A stretch of DNA of 64,000 nucleotides, from positions 248,001 through 312,000 of the forward strand of contig CATKHK010000007.1 of assembly GCA_949751835.1 (NCBI GenBank), given 5' to 3'. This DNA comes from Blepharisma japonicum (taxonomy: Eukaryota > Ciliophora > Heterotrichea > Heterotrichida > Blepharismidae). Every line of letters begins with the position of its first letter. The first letter of the stretch is position 1. Below are positions 23,259 through 35,500 of the stretch, piece by piece. The notes beneath the pieces are model-generated. The model saw nothing but the letters and a program-made list of their open reading frames with translations, was not told the DNA's origin and made no database searches. A program made the position numbers and the translations under genes.

Positions 23259-23371
23259 GATTGTCTATTTGATCATTTTTTGAGGTAAACTAAAATTTTA
23301 TTATTAAGCCTTTATAAAGAGATTATTTCAGAAAGGTATAAAGCTTTAATTATAGGATATTCAATAGTCGC

Positions 23372-23835
23372 CTAAAATTAATGAATCCAGAGATAGAGAA
23401 ATATATGCTAAAGCATATATTTAAGAAGCTTATGCACATATACTAATCGATCTCAGTAAGAAATTAATAAGTTTAAGAGTGGAAAATGCTAAACAAAACA
23501 TGAATTTGCTGGATGAGAAATATTTCTAATCAGTTTTAATCTAATTTTAATCCTATAAAAAATTAAATTATGGATCTCTAGCCAGGATCAGGATTTTCAG
23601 CGAGAGAATTTGTGCTAAAGTTTATCGAAGCAATTTGAGGTAAGAATTCTGGATATTTTCAGAGCTTAGTTCGAATCCATTTGTGTTGAGTTTTAACTTT
23701 TGGATAAAGAGGACAAGAAATTGAAAAAAAGGCGGCACAGCAAAGCCTAGCAATCATTAAGTCATTCAGGCATTTTTTCCAGCTAAATGATATATAAGGT
23801 GCTTTATCAGGAGCTATTCAATAGCAATTAACTAA
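23372..23835 (+). pseudogene. Decayed 14-3-3-like gene
   Basis: Pieces of plus-strand frame separated by TAA/TAG codons and frame changes give, in the right order, stretches resembling 14-3-3. First an REIYAKAY...LSKKLISLRVE..KQNMNLL segment (N-terminal helices), then SAREFVLKF (compare the VFYLKM helix), then EKKAAQQSLAIIKSF (compare the EAA..SL.AY helix), then a fragment at the place of the IRLG...N helix. At least four in-frame TAA/TAG codons and missing sections rule out a functional product. Assignment is by eye from fragments and the ends are approximate. Confidence 0.5.
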
Positions 23836-23878
23836 TCCTAAATCCTCTAATCAATTTTAGTTATTTAATTAAATAATT

Positions 23879-24064
23879 ATGGGAAACTATTTAGCAAGCT
23901 GCTTTACAAATACTAGTCCAGATGAAAATGAAAAAAAAATTCAAGAAGAAGGAAGGGCAATATCAATTACTATACTGAAAGAGTCAATTATAAGCAAACC
24001 TAGCTATGCTACCATGATAAATTCTTTCAATAATATGAACGAAGATTTATTTGGAACTGCGTAA
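23879..24064 (+). CDS. Small N-myristoyl-type protein
   Basis: The gene encodes 61 residues beginning MGNYLASCF, fitting Gly2 myristoylation with a nearby palmitoylatable Cys. The rest is short, polar, with no domain and ends DLFGTA. It resembles the two small MGC proteins at 19815 and 20853 in size, lipid anchor and locus, but its core motif is not clearly shared, so it may be a distant member or an independent small gene. Confidence 0.5.
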   Translation: MGNYLASCFTNTSPDENEKKIQEEGRAISITILKESIISKPSYATMINSFNNMNEDLFGTA

Positions 24065-24309
24065 TATAAAATATTCTAATATAATTAATATTCGTTTTAA
24101 TCTAGCAATTCATTCAAAAAAGTAAATTCTCCTATCTTTACTACCCTCCTTGGCTGTGCAAAATCAAACCAAAGCAAATTTATTATCATAATTATTGGCA
24201 AGGATTTATTAAGCTGAAAATTATTTTTAATCTATTTACAGAATTAGAATAAATCTAATTTGATTATTTTATACGAATCTATTATACTTCCACATTGGCT
24301 TCACGATTT

Positions 24310-25529
24310 TTAAATTAATAAAAAGAAAATATAGCTGAAAAGAGTCAGAGTGAAAAACCCAGTAATATATTGAATTGCACTGAGTAAAGTGCACTCTTTT
24401 ATCCCAACATCATAAAGTTGGCAGATAATTAAAACAGCAATTGCAGTTGGGCAGCTTGCAGCAACAAAATTCACATAAGCCATCACTTTATTATCTCCAA
24501 AAATTCCTAACCACCAAANNNNNNNNNNNNNNNNNNNNNNNNNNNNNNNNNNNNNNNNNNNNNNNNNNNNNNNNNNNNNNNNNNNNNNNNNNNNNNNNNN
24601 NNNNNNNNNNNNNNNNNNAACCACCAAACAAAATAAGTATATAATAGCGTAATGCTAGGTATTATTAAGTTTCTAAATAATGTGACTCATATTGCATATT
24701 TTTTATCAATTTCTTTTATCTGATCCTTGCAGAGCATAATATTACTTCCTAATATCATTTGTGAAAGAACTATTCCATTATAAGCTATCGTCATTGCGGA
24801 GTCAGAGATTGATAATAAAGGAGCATGATCATCAAAAAACAATCACTTAATCCCAGGGATAAATCCAAAGATAAGTCCTACAAAACTCGCAACAGGAACA
24901 GGCGATAAAAAACTTTTCACTAGGATTGCTTTGAACGGCATAGGCTCTCTTTTTGCTTCATTTTCGTTGATGTCTTCTTGCTCATTAGCAGCATCCCCAA
25001 CTTTTCTTTCATTTTCCTTTGAAATTGCATCAATTCTTATTAGTGTTAATCCACCAACTCACATAAAAATATTGAAAGTCAAAGCAATTATCGCTATGTA
25101 TCCATTTACATCTTTACAATGATCGTCATCTCCTAAGTAGCCATATGAAGAACAAAGACCCTGAACAACTAGTAAAGGAATATTTGCCATATTAGGGAGA
25201 GCTATCATTGTGACTGTAACGAAAATAAGATTCTTGGGAGGCTTCATAATCGGAATGAAAACAAATCCAATCAGCCCGGAAATGGAAATTGTTATTGTAG
25301 GGGACACAAAAAGTGGCCAAAGTTCTGACATTTTGTTGATATCTACGTATTTTGCAAGGTTGAACAGGCAATATAATGGAAAAAAGAACTCTGGGTAGCT
25401 TTTAGATATTATATCATTTGAAGCCTTATTGAAAATTTTGAGATGAGTTAAGGCTGCGCCTGCAAGTGTTATAGTTATTAGTGGAACCATCCCTGTGATG
25501 CAGCCAAGGATGATGGCAGATGCGCTCAT
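24310..25529 (-). CDS. PIN-like (auxin efflux carrier superfamily) membrane transporter
   Basis: The gene runs from ATG at 25529 to TAA at 24310 and is interrupted on paper by 100 Ns (24519-24618). If the Ns and one copy of the flanking 10-bp repeat are removed (110 bp), the frame is continuous through YFVWWLGIFGD and gives 369 residues. The protein has ~10 hydrophobic helices in two bundles split by an acidic cytoplasmic loop (KENERKVGDAANEQED). Features typical of Mem_trans proteins are the N-terminal SASAIILGCITGMVPL, the middle IALPNMANIPLLVV (compare the PN...P motif) and the C-terminal ASCPTAIAVLIICQLYD. Such carriers export organic anions; the substrate here is unknown. TGA-Trp codons are present. 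Confidence 0.85.
24519..24618. other. Assembly gap of 100 N
   Basis: Exactly 100 Ns, a usual placeholder for a gap of unknown size. The 10 bases on each side are identical (AACCACCAAA at 24509-24518 and 24619-24628). Collapsing this overlap restores the carrier reading frame, so no sequence appears to be missing. Confidence 0.95.
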
Positions 25530-25895
25530 TTTTATTTAAAGCAAATCCTTAGACATTTTAGCTGCTTGAAGGCTGATCATAATTAGTTCATCCATTTATA
25601 AATCTTGCAGCAAGTCTTTAAAAGAGGAATATTGAGTTAACATGCAAATATTTAATGCTTTTAAAATAGATTGTGCATCTGAGCAATTGATGCAAATTAA
25701 TAAAGCTAAAGGGTTGAATTATTATATTAATTTTTAATACTTGGTGAAATGCAGAATAAGATACCCTATAATAGTTAAGCAATATAATTTATTATGATAT
25801 AAAATGTTCCTTATTATTTACGTATAAAAATATTATACATCCATTTTTAAAATGGCATAATTCTGGCCAAAATTATAATCACTTCAGTGCTTTAT

Positions 25896-26888
25896 ATGTG
25901 AATTATAACTGCCCTGCTCTTCTCATCAGCCTTAGCCAAACCTACACCAGCTCCTTATCTAATCACTCAAAATAAACCTCTTATCATTGCTCATCGAGGA
26001 GCATGTGGGTATATTCCTGAGCATACTTTACAAGCTTATGAAGTTGCATCGTATATGTCTGCTGATTTTATTGAGCCTGATTTAGTTCCATCAAAAGACT
26101 TTCACCTCATCGTGAACCACGATAATCTTCTGAATGAAACAACAAATATTAATCTTTTACCTCAATTTTCTAATTTGCACACAACAAAAACCATCCAAAC
26201 CTATAAAGGAAATATTACAGAAACCGGCTGATTTATTGAAGATTTTTCATTAAATCAAATAAAAGAGCTCAGAGCTAAACAAAGGCTAGATTTTAGACCA
26301 AAACATCTGAATTACTTGTTCCAGAAAATCACAATAGAAGAAACACTTAGCTGGGCAATTAATGAGAATTTGGAGAGAATAAAAAATAATAAAAAACTGC
26401 TTGGAGTGTATATTGAATTGAAATATCCGAAATATTTTAACTCAAAAGGATTCTCGGTACAGGAAATGCTTCTAGGGATATTAAAAAAGTTTGGGGTTGG
26501 AGACTTAAATGGTGCAAGCAAAATATGTCCAATAGTTTTGGAGTGCTTTGAATTAGAAACTTTGACATATTTTAGTGAAGTTACTGATCTGCCACTAGTA
26601 TACTTAATTGATTCAAGAATAGGAGGTTATGAGATTGAGGAGTACTCAAAGATAGTTAATGGAGTTGGGCCAGATTTAGGGTATATTTTTGATCTTGGAT
26701 TAGATGGCACTGGATTTATTGCCAAGGCTCACAGTAATGAACTGTTTGTTCATCCATGGGTCATGAGAGATGATATGCTACCTGAAGGAGCCAAAGCAGA
26801 AGAGATGTACTTAAAAGTGCTCTATGAGAATTCTGATGGAATTTTCACAGACTTTCCAGACTCCGCAAATACATATTTTAGCACATAA
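25896..26888 (+). CDS. Secreted glycerophosphodiester phosphodiesterase
   Basis: The gene encodes 330 residues. The ATG at 25896 is followed by a TGA-Trp and a signal peptide (MWIITALLFSSALA), so the protein enters the secretory path. The GDPD core is clear: IIAHRGACGYIPEHT (catalytic His-Arg and Glu), DFIEPDLV (metal-binding Glu/Asp), and LIVNHDN (second catalytic His). A later LGVYIELKYP segment and GIFTDFPD near the end complete the TIM barrel. It resembles bacterial GlpQ-type enzymes, which hydrolyse glycerophosphodiesters to glycerol-3-phosphate and an alcohol. The next gene on the same strand is a HAD phosphatase. Confidence 0.93.
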
Positions 26889-27002
26889 TAGTCTTTATTA
26901 AACTTAAATCCTAAATAATTATCCAAATAGTAAATTTTTCTTATTAATGCCATAGCTTGATATTTCTAAAACTTAACAAGGGAATAAATTATGGAATAGA
27001 TA

Positions 27003-27842
27003 ATGATTATAGATGAACTAAAAGAGTTTCAATTTTTCTTTTTTGACCTTGATGGAGTGATCTGCAACAACCATAGACCTTTACCAGGCTCTTCTGAGCT
27101 TATCCAAACACTCCAAAGCCTAGGAAAAGAAATCTACTTCATCTCTAACAATTGTGAGCTTTCCAGAAGAAGCATATACAAAGCTTTAGAAGGATACAGC
27201 ATACACTCAAAAATCGAAAACATAATTTGCGGCTCCTCCAGCTGTGCTCTCTGAGCTACAAACAACTGTCAAGCTCACTCAAAGATATTGACAATTGGAG
27301 CAAAAGGGCTAAATGAAGAGCTGAATGACGCAGGATTTCAAATAGTTTCTGCGGAAGCTCTTATCAGCCCTGATGTAGATTACGCTGATATACAAACTGA
27401 TGATGATATAAAAATTGTTGTGGTTGCTGATACTTTGACGTTGAGCTATCATAATATTGCATATGCTTCAATATGTATACAAAAAGGAGCGAAATTAATC
27501 GCTCCAAACTATTATGACGTGAACTGAAAACTGGGAAGGTTTAAAATTCCTTGCTCAGCATGCACAGTTAATGCCTTAATTTCTTCTGTTAGGGATCAGA
27601 CTTTTGCTACCCCTGGGAAGCCGCACCCAATGATGCTGGAAAACATCATCACAAGAGACAGTTTAGATAGAGCAAAAATTATTATTTTTGGAGACACTAT
27701 GCCAACTGATATTTTATTAGCAAAAAATTGCGAAGTAAAATCTGCACTTGTCCTGACAGGAAATGAAAACTCGGAGTCATATTTGAGATTCTCGTTCAGC
27801 CCTGATTTTGTATATAAGAACTTGGTGGAGGTTCTCAAGTAA
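27003..27842 (+). CDS. HAD phosphatase of the PGP/PDXP type, second copy
   Basis: The gene encodes 279 residues, equal in length to 22419-23258 and plainly related: motif I FDLDGV, motif II SNNCE, motif III Lys in TPGKPH, motif IV GDTMPTD. Two TGA codons are Trp (in CALWATNN and DVNWKLGR). The cap region is diverged and shorter of Gly/Asp, so the substrate may differ from the first copy. It lies 114 nt after the GDPD gene on the same strand. A role as glycerol-3-phosphate phosphatase following GDPD is attractive but speculative, since the GDPD appears secreted. Confidence 0.88.
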
Positions 27843-28645
27843 ATTACTCATAGTTTAATAAGAAATAGAATTATCGTATAAATTTTAGAAATATTTAATT
27901 TGAGGAAACAAAGAGTAGATTAGAGGTTTAATTTGTTCTTATTTTAATATCAATAGGAAGAATCTTCAGGATAATGGATATAAAGTATTTTTCGTATTAA
28001 AGATCATTATTTAAATAGTTGATATATCAATTTTGGATTAGATAATTAGCTAGTCACATATATTACTTATCAATATTTGCATTTTTGTGATTAAATGTCA
28101 TTCACAATTTAATTTTTATTCTTGATTTAAGCATGACCTAAAATATTATCTCTCACAATTCTTTAAGTTATCAATGATAATGAATAAATATATAGTTTTA
28201 TATTAGGAATTAAAAGCTTTAGAAGTTTAAGGTTTAAATTTTGAATATTGGCTATACATTTAAAAAATGCCTTAGAAATGTGCCAAGTCTATAAAGAATA
28301 ATGATAAAATTAGCATAAGAAAGCATTTTGTTTCTCTCATAAAAGATCCTTAGGCTGTTAAGTATTTGATTCTAGCGATTCATTCTTAAGCATGTTTAAG
28401 GTGAATTTTATATGTATCAATGAGGCATTTTTACTACGAGCTGATCTATAATGTCTTAATAGGAATGGATGAAAGGAGTAAGGATGAGGTATTCATTAAT
28501 TGATGCAAGTCACTTGGCCAATTGAGAAGCCAATAAGAACTTTATTGATGGCTTCATTAATCGAGGATATCAAATATTGACTATGATGATAATAAAATCT
28601 GCTTTATGAATCACAAATTGCGTAGCCTCCATAATAAATTGGCTA
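27843..28645. other. Spacer with short coding-like fragments
   Basis: AT-rich. Near 28388-28538 the plus strand is open for about 48 codons with a protein-like stretch (DERSKDEVFINWCKSLGQ), ending in TAA. In another frame the downstream zinc-finger gene is open back to an ATG at 28469. At most one of these is a real coding extension; the other is chance or relic. Confidence 0.3.
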
Positions 28646-29125
28646 ATGGTAAAGAGCAATATTAAACAATCTCCACTAAGAGATTTAAAATGCAATGTTG
28701 CAGGATGTGGCAAAGTTCTAAGTTCAAAATACAACTTAAAGCGGCATGTAGAGTCTTGCCACTACGGTTACCGGCCTTATGAGTGCCCGCATTGCTTTAA
28801 ACGCTTTTCTTCAAAGCAAAATAAACGAGAGCATACCAAATTAGAGCACTCCTCTATTAAGCTCCCAAAGGCACCACAAAGGCAAGAGAATTGTCCAAGT
28901 GTCAATATTAATATCCCTCATTTGACAACCTTAATAATTCTTTCAACTGACCCTGATCTAAGGCCTTTATCAAGATATGCAAGAGTTTACTTATTCGGGA
29001 ATGATGATATAACTCTGAATCCTGATAAATATATCTTTAATCCAATTGAAGCAAGCAGAAATAATCCTAATGCCAAATTAGGCATTCCATTAGAGCTTGA
29101 GAGTGATGAAGAAAAAATTGATTAA
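28646..29125 (+). CDS. C2H2 zinc-finger protein
   Basis: The gene encodes 159 residues from ATG at 28646. Two adjacent C2H2 fingers lie at residues ~16-65: C-x4-C...H-x4-H beginning CNVAGCGKVLSS, then CPHCFKRFSSKQNKREH. The remainder is acidic and without a clear domain. It is a likely DNA-binding regulator. The frame is open upstream to another ATG at 28469, which would add 59 residues including a hydrophobic, TGA-Trp-containing stretch. I prefer 28646 because the fingers then start near the N-terminus, but the start is not settled. Confidence 0.78.
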   Translation: MVKSNIKQSPLRDLKCNVAGCGKVLSSKYNLKRHVESCHYGYRPYECPHCFKRFSSKQNKREHTKLEHSSIKLPKAPQRQENCPSVNINIPHLTTLIILSTDPDLRPLSRYARVYLFGNDDITLNPDKYIFNPIEASRNNPNAKLGIPLELESDEEKID

Positions 29126-30126
29126 GTTAATTTTAGATCTTAACATTTTGCAAAGGGATAACGTTGATCACAATTGCGTCCTAAAAATAAGCATCATTTA
29201 TTGAAATCTAAGGTTATATTTAAGCCATAAGAGCTTATTGTAAACATTAAAATTTCTGAATAGATTTCGTCACCTAATTTTTGGATTGCTATGATGAGAA
29301 ATCTGAATTAATTCTCCAGAGTGAGGAGAAAATGGGGTGTCGGTAGTTTAATTTCTTAATTTTATGCATTTTATATTTCTATCCATACAATCCGCCTAAA
29401 AGCAAAATACGGTTAATTAAGTTCTAGAATAATCAATCTTTCGACCAAAATTTGATCAAGATTCTTCACTAAAAGTTCAAGATTGAAACTTTGGATTTTC
29501 TTCAAGGGATTAAATTCCATTGTTCAGGATTTTCGCATCCATTATGGGATAAAAGTATAGAAAGTATATTAGTTGCAAATTAGCCAAATTTATTGATAAA
29601 AAGAAAATAGACCAATATAATTATTTGCCATATAAATTTGATTAAATAATACCAAATGGAAGGAATTTTTGTGCTGAATTTCTTTAATCTTAGCTTAATT
29701 CTAATAGTTTATGCAGCTATTGATATTTTTATGGCTTCTATAAATGGCCAGCAATTCGTAGAATAGGAGAAGAAGAACTCTCCATAAAGAATTCATCAAG
29801 TGGACCAATTTTATAATTTATGCCAAAAGAAAATAGATAGCTTGTAATCAAAAACCTAAATCTGCAAATTAAAGAATATTTTCATTTCAAATATATAAAA
29901 TTTGAATTTTTAACATTATTTAGAAATTTAATAACTCTAAATTCGCGACAAAAAATCTTGTTCAGTAGCCAAGGGCATTCATTATTTTCAAATCATTGAA
30001 TTAGACTATAGGCTAGTGCGTCTTTAAACTTAGTCGTTATTCAATGTAAAAGTGCATAAAAATTTTAGCCAAGATAAATATTTATACATTAATTATATAA
30101 AATTCTATTTTTATTTAGATTTCTAA
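29126..30126. other. AT-rich spacer
   Basis: One kilobase with no convincing frame in either direction. The longest open run I found (about 29408-29552, plus) is ~48 codons with no recognisable content. No repeats or RNA genes recognised. Confidence 0.3.
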
Positions 30127-32526
30127 TTACAATATTTTTGCATATGTGTTGGGCTTTGAATCAATATAATTTTCTAAAATAAGCACTTTATGAGAAACGT
30201 CTTCATTTTCCAAAATTACGCTCACTTCACTCTCATCATTGTCTTCAGTTTCTTGCTTCAGCATAAAATCTCCATCTAATTTTATATTAAAATAGGAGTC
30301 AAAATCTGTCTCTGCTTCTTGAACCAACTTTTTCGGATCAACACAAAAATCTTCTATTTCAGTTTCTTTTTCAGAAAAGCTTTCATCATTTTTATTCTCA
30401 TTTTTTAAAGAGTTTTCAAATAAAGCAAGCTCATCAGATTTTATTTTTAAATATGAAGGCTTTTCGAGCTCTAATGATTTTTCTTCAATTTTTTCAGTTT
30501 TTGAAAACTCATATGTTATCGGATCATAGAAAGGAATTTCAACAATTTTGCAATGTGGATGAGGCATTTTTTCATCGAAGTAGGACATTTTCGATGATTT
30601 TGGAAGGGTGAAAAGACCTTTGGATACTGAAAAAGTTCTTGCTCTCTTTTTTACTGGAGCATTTTTAGGTGAAGATCCAAAACTTAGGCTTGTTTCGCTA
30701 AAAACTCTGCGAATTGGAAAGCTCCGATTGAATTCTTCTTTTGCAGCAGAGCTCCAAATCCCCAGTCTTTTCAGAAATCTCCCCACTTCAATTTTCCATC
30801 AATTTTTTTCAGGGTTCTTTTTATTCAAATCAATTGGATTATGAAGTCTTGTGTCGTCTTCAATTTCCCAAAGCGGAACATTATTAAAAAGAGGCTTATA
30901 AACTCCTAAAAACAAGTTCATAGCTTGCTGTTTTTTAGGATCTGTTATGAGATTTGCCCAATGTCTCTTAATCGCTGTGAATTTTTTCTTTTTCTTTTTA
31001 TTTTGAATATATTTCCCTTTGTGGGCTTCGGAGCCTGAATACTGAATTCCAATCATATCTCCCATTTCTTCATACAATTGGCTTATCAATCTAATTATCA
31101 TTGAATCAATATTAAGGAATTGAGCTAATCCCATTTCTTTTAGTTGTCTTTCTAGTGCAACCCTTGCAACAAGCATTTGGGCTATATTAGTTCGATCTAT
31201 GCTATCAATGCAATTGGTTCTGACAGTTCCTATCTGAAAAGCGCACTTCATCAGCCCATTTGTTTTAAATTTACAAGTGAAAATTGAAGTTTGGTCCAAA
31301 CATTCTCCAGCTAAAATATACATGTTGTTCATCATATTTGCCCTTGATGTTTTCTCTTCAGTTTTTATGTCAAATGGATAAAATTTCAGCTTGTATTTAC
31401 TTGGGAGATGGTCATTAAGATACTCAATGCACCGGAAATATTCTTGGGCAATTGCATTTTCTTTGTGCTTTTTTTGATACCTTAGCAAACTAATAAGATT
31501 TAACGGTTTACCGTATCTCTGGAACAAGTCAGCTATGTGCTTTCTGGTGCCTTCTCTTAAAAAATCATTTTTATTCAAAATGATTGCTGGAGGTGGTATA
31601 ACTGGGTTTGGCTCTTGGCACCAAAATAGAGGCACACTTCCCCTAACTTGGACAAAGGAACTCATTGGCCCAAAAGGTCCTTTATCAATAAGAATCTGCT
31701 CTTCTTCTACATCATTTGCAACTTTTCCTTCTTCATTGAGTCCTCTTTTAAGATACCTTGTACCAGCAAAATATCTTGACCTCCTCGCAATGACAACTAA
31801 GTCAAGAATTCTTCCTACCATAGACAGACAATGGTACCCTACATATCCATGAATGATAGGAGTTATCCAAGTTTTGTCTTTAAGTGCTGATAAAACTGAT
31901 ATCATTTGATCATGGTTTCACACATACATGGTTTTCCAAGGATAGTATTCTCACTCATGCTCACACTCATTATTTACGCACTCACCCAAATGGTGCTGAG
32001 ACTGAGTCCTTTTGTTAGCTCTGGATAAGGATTTATCGTCTCCCATCATTGAGGAAATGTTTTCTTGGAGCGTATGAGTGAGATCGTAGGTATAAGAGTA
32101 ATAAAATCCCATAGTCATGTCTAGACCGCTGAAAATATCCATGTACCGTTTTTCTTCTGATTTCTGTTTTTCTGGGAAAAGCTTTAAAAGTTTGGTTTCT
32201 TGAATTTTGTATATGGACTGGTCTCTGATTTTGGCAACTTTTTGACTTTTTGCTATGTAATATAAGTAATAGCCCTGGAGGAATTTTGTGAGTCCTAGTA
32301 TAGCTTCGGCTTCTGTGCCTGTACGTATGTTGTCTTTTGGAAGAATATTGCTGAGATACATAAGCAGATCATTATGACTCAGAGTTTGAAAATCCTCTTG
32401 GATTGAAATAGGTCCAGAACTTTTGATGATTTTTATCATACTGAATAGCGGTGATGTCTTTTTTTGTCCTGTAATTAAGAAATAAGTACCTGCATCATAA
32501 ATTTTGATATTCCTATAACTTTCCAT
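30127..32526 (-). CDS. SAC-domain phosphoinositide phosphatase, FIG4-like
   Basis: The gene encodes 799 residues in one frame with TGA-Trp codons (in EHEWEYYPWKTMYVW and near 30799). The SAC domain spans about residues 30-560, with FLQGYYLYYIAK, YDLTHTLQ, RRSRYFAGTRYLKRG, SFVQVRGSVPLFWCQEPNP and the catalytic CX5R-T motif in TNCIDSIDRTNIAQ. The motif layout and the FAGTRYLKRG segment fit FIG4 rather than Sac1, and there is no C-terminal TM. FIG4 removes the 5-phosphate of PI(3,5)P2 and works with PIKfyve and Vac14 on endolysosomes. The ~240-residue C-terminal tail is acidic and Ser-rich, probably disordered. Start ATG at 32526. Confidence 0.93.
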
Positions 32527-32587
32527 TTATAGAGAGTATTTAAGTTCACTGCTAAAATTCAACTATTTTTTAATTTGAAATTTTATA

Positions 32588-35500
32588 TTGACTATAATGT
32601 TTATTTATCAGACAATTTTGATTTTATTATTTTCATTGGGTGATGGCTTGACTTCCTATAAAATTCCAAAAACTGGAACTCCTCCTGATGCAAGAAAGCA
32701 TTCTGCAGCAGCTTATGACTCAACCCAAGATAGAATGATAGTATTTTCAGGATCTTCATCTGAGCGAGAATATTATAATGATATATGATGTTTCGATTTT
32801 GGCAGCTATCAATGATCACAGCTGATACCCTCAACATCTTCAGTTCCTGACCCTCGGGTGAGTCCAGCAATATTTTATGACAAAAATCTCAACCGACTTC
32901 TGATCTTTGGAGGAAAAACGTATGTTGGCATTGCTTCTGATATTTGAAGTTTTGACTTAGAATTTCTTATTGTAAGTGATATTTAGTGAGAAAAAATAGA
33001 TTTTTCTAGCTGCCGATTTCACCCAACATCAGCAATGGCATCAGTATCATTTATATGAAATAAAAAAACTTACTACTCAATTTATGGTGGTAAATCTCCT
33101 GATTTAATGCAAACAAGGCTTTATATATTTGACTTTGAGAATGAAAATTGTACAATTATGCCAAACCAAGGGGATTTGCCAGTGCCTGGAGGTGAATCCC
33201 GAATGGTTTTTTATAAAGATTCACTTTTTGTATGAGGAGGACTAACCTATAATTTTTACTACAACCAAGAACTATATATTTATAACCTGACAACTCAATT
33301 ATGATCAAAACCAACTATACTTGGCGACTTACCTACTGGAAGAATGATGTTTGACATTGCAGAGTATTCAGGTTACCTCTATGTCTTTCCTGGATACAAT
33401 AGCAATTTCAATTCAGGCATTAATGATATTTGGAGAATAAAACTGTCTGATCTAACATCTTGAGAGAAGGTCACATTTACAAAAGACTCAATAACAGCTG
33501 TGAGAAGCGAAGCTGTCAGCATTTTTGTAAATTCGACCCTGTACCAATTTAGCGGTGCCCTCAATACCAATGATTTGATTTCTATTGATTTGTCGCAGAC
33601 CACTCCAAAATATGAAACAGTCACAGAAAATTGAATTTCTCCTCCTGCAAGAATGAGTTTTTCAATGGCAAGAGTTGAAAAATATTTGATTGTGTTTGGA
33701 GGGATTGGGAATAATGAAGAATTGTAAGAAATATGCAGGTTTAATGATGTCTGGACTTTTGATATGGAAGAGGAAGTATGAAAATCACTCGATCCTGCTT
33801 CTAATCTTTCTCCAAGATCTGGCCAGGCCACCAGTGAGACTGGATTTGGAATGGTAGTTTTTGGAGGAGAAGACAGTTCAGGCTTGCTTAATGATTTTTA
33901 TGTATTTTCTCTAGCATCTCAGTCTTGGCATGAAATTACTAATACTGGAACAGCTCCTAGTCCCAGAAAAGGAGCATGCATACAGACATTTGAGCCTTTT
34001 ATTTTTTTATTTGGAGGATTAACAAAGACAGGATTTTCCAATGACATTTGGATATATAAACTATGGGAAATGTCTTGGGAAAATATAACTCCGGCTGGAA
34101 ATTCTGTCCCACCTATGGCATGGCATGAATGTTACATGAACTGAGACAACGATTGACATTTTTATGCTCTATTTGGGAAACTTAGTGGCGATCTTCCTAA
34201 TAAAAACATTTACAAATATAGTTATGCGACAAAATCTTGGGAGATCACTCATACATTCCAATATAATGACATAAGAACAAGCTTTAGCGAGTTATCAACG
34301 GAGGTTTTTGATACTTTTTTTATTGCAATTGGAGGAGAATTCGATGACTATTATTCATGCAATTACATTACGCTAATAAATCGCACTAATTTTGAAACTG
34401 CGACTACAGAATATATGGAAGAGTCTTTATTTTCTCATGAGTCATCTTATTTCATAGACAAGCTCTATGTGTTTGGAGGCAGCTTATCAATAAACACAAT
34501 TATGCCTGGAAGGCTTGTTTCAAGTACATTGTATAAGATAGCTTTTAATGATTCACAAATAAGATACCCCTGCAGCTTCGGATCATATAAAGTAGGACCT
34601 GAATGCAAAATTTGCCCTGTTGGGACTTATTCAGAATCATATGATGCTTCTGAGTGCAAAAAATGCCCTGCGGGGACTTATCTTAATATACCTGGAGCTG
34701 CAAGTTCTAATTTGTGCATTCCTTGCAAATATGGAAGCTACACAAATGCTACTGGGACTGGATTATGCCAGCAATGTCCTGCAGGAATGGAATGTGAGAT
34801 TGGAAGCACTTCTCCAAGTATTAAATTGCATACCTATAATCAGACCAACCATCAGCCTGAGTACTATGAAGGAGGAGCAAAGACTGTCAACAAGTGAGTA
34901 TACTTTATGGAAATCCTGTTTTCTATATTAAGTGTAATTCTTATTTTAATTGCAGTCCCCAATAAAAAGTTATCAAGCTGAGTGTCAAAAGCAGATATTT
35001 ACGATGATAAGCATAATGAAGACAATCAGCCCATGTATAAGAGGAAAACTTATATTGGAGGTCTGTTTTCCTTATTGACTACTCTATGAGCTTGCTTTAT
35101 TGTGATCATGTATATTTTGCAGCAAGCCTATGACAATGTGACTGAAACAAAATCTTTAATTCCTCTTCTTCACCTTTATCAGCAAGCAGGGAAGTTTTCT
35201 GGTGATATTTCTGTATCTCTCAGTCTATACAATTATGGAGGTACTTGTGTGAAAAACGGAAAGTGTGCTGCAGGAATTTCTTTGACTTGGATGAACACAT
35301 ATAGCGATGAAACAACAATAAAGTGCAAATTTGTTGATAAAAATTGTGTAATTTTCACAACTTGTAAAAACTGTGAGATATTAACAGATGCAAATTTAGT
35401 TTTTAATTTCACAGAAAGTAGCAGTTATGGGAGCTATTTTTTAGTTGAAGTGACCTCAGATTCAGCAATTCCTAATGAACCGAGCTCTTATTCAGTGTAT

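Noticed and set aside
23660-23680. AGTTCGAATCC resembling a tRNA T-loop
   Set aside because: No matching T-stem, anticodon arm or acceptor stem around it; it lies inside the 14-3-3-like relic.
30784-30786. Separate gene starting with GTG after the FIG4 domain
   Set aside because: The codon is internal (Val); the frame continues from the SAC domain through TGA-Trp codons, so the tail belongs to the same protein.
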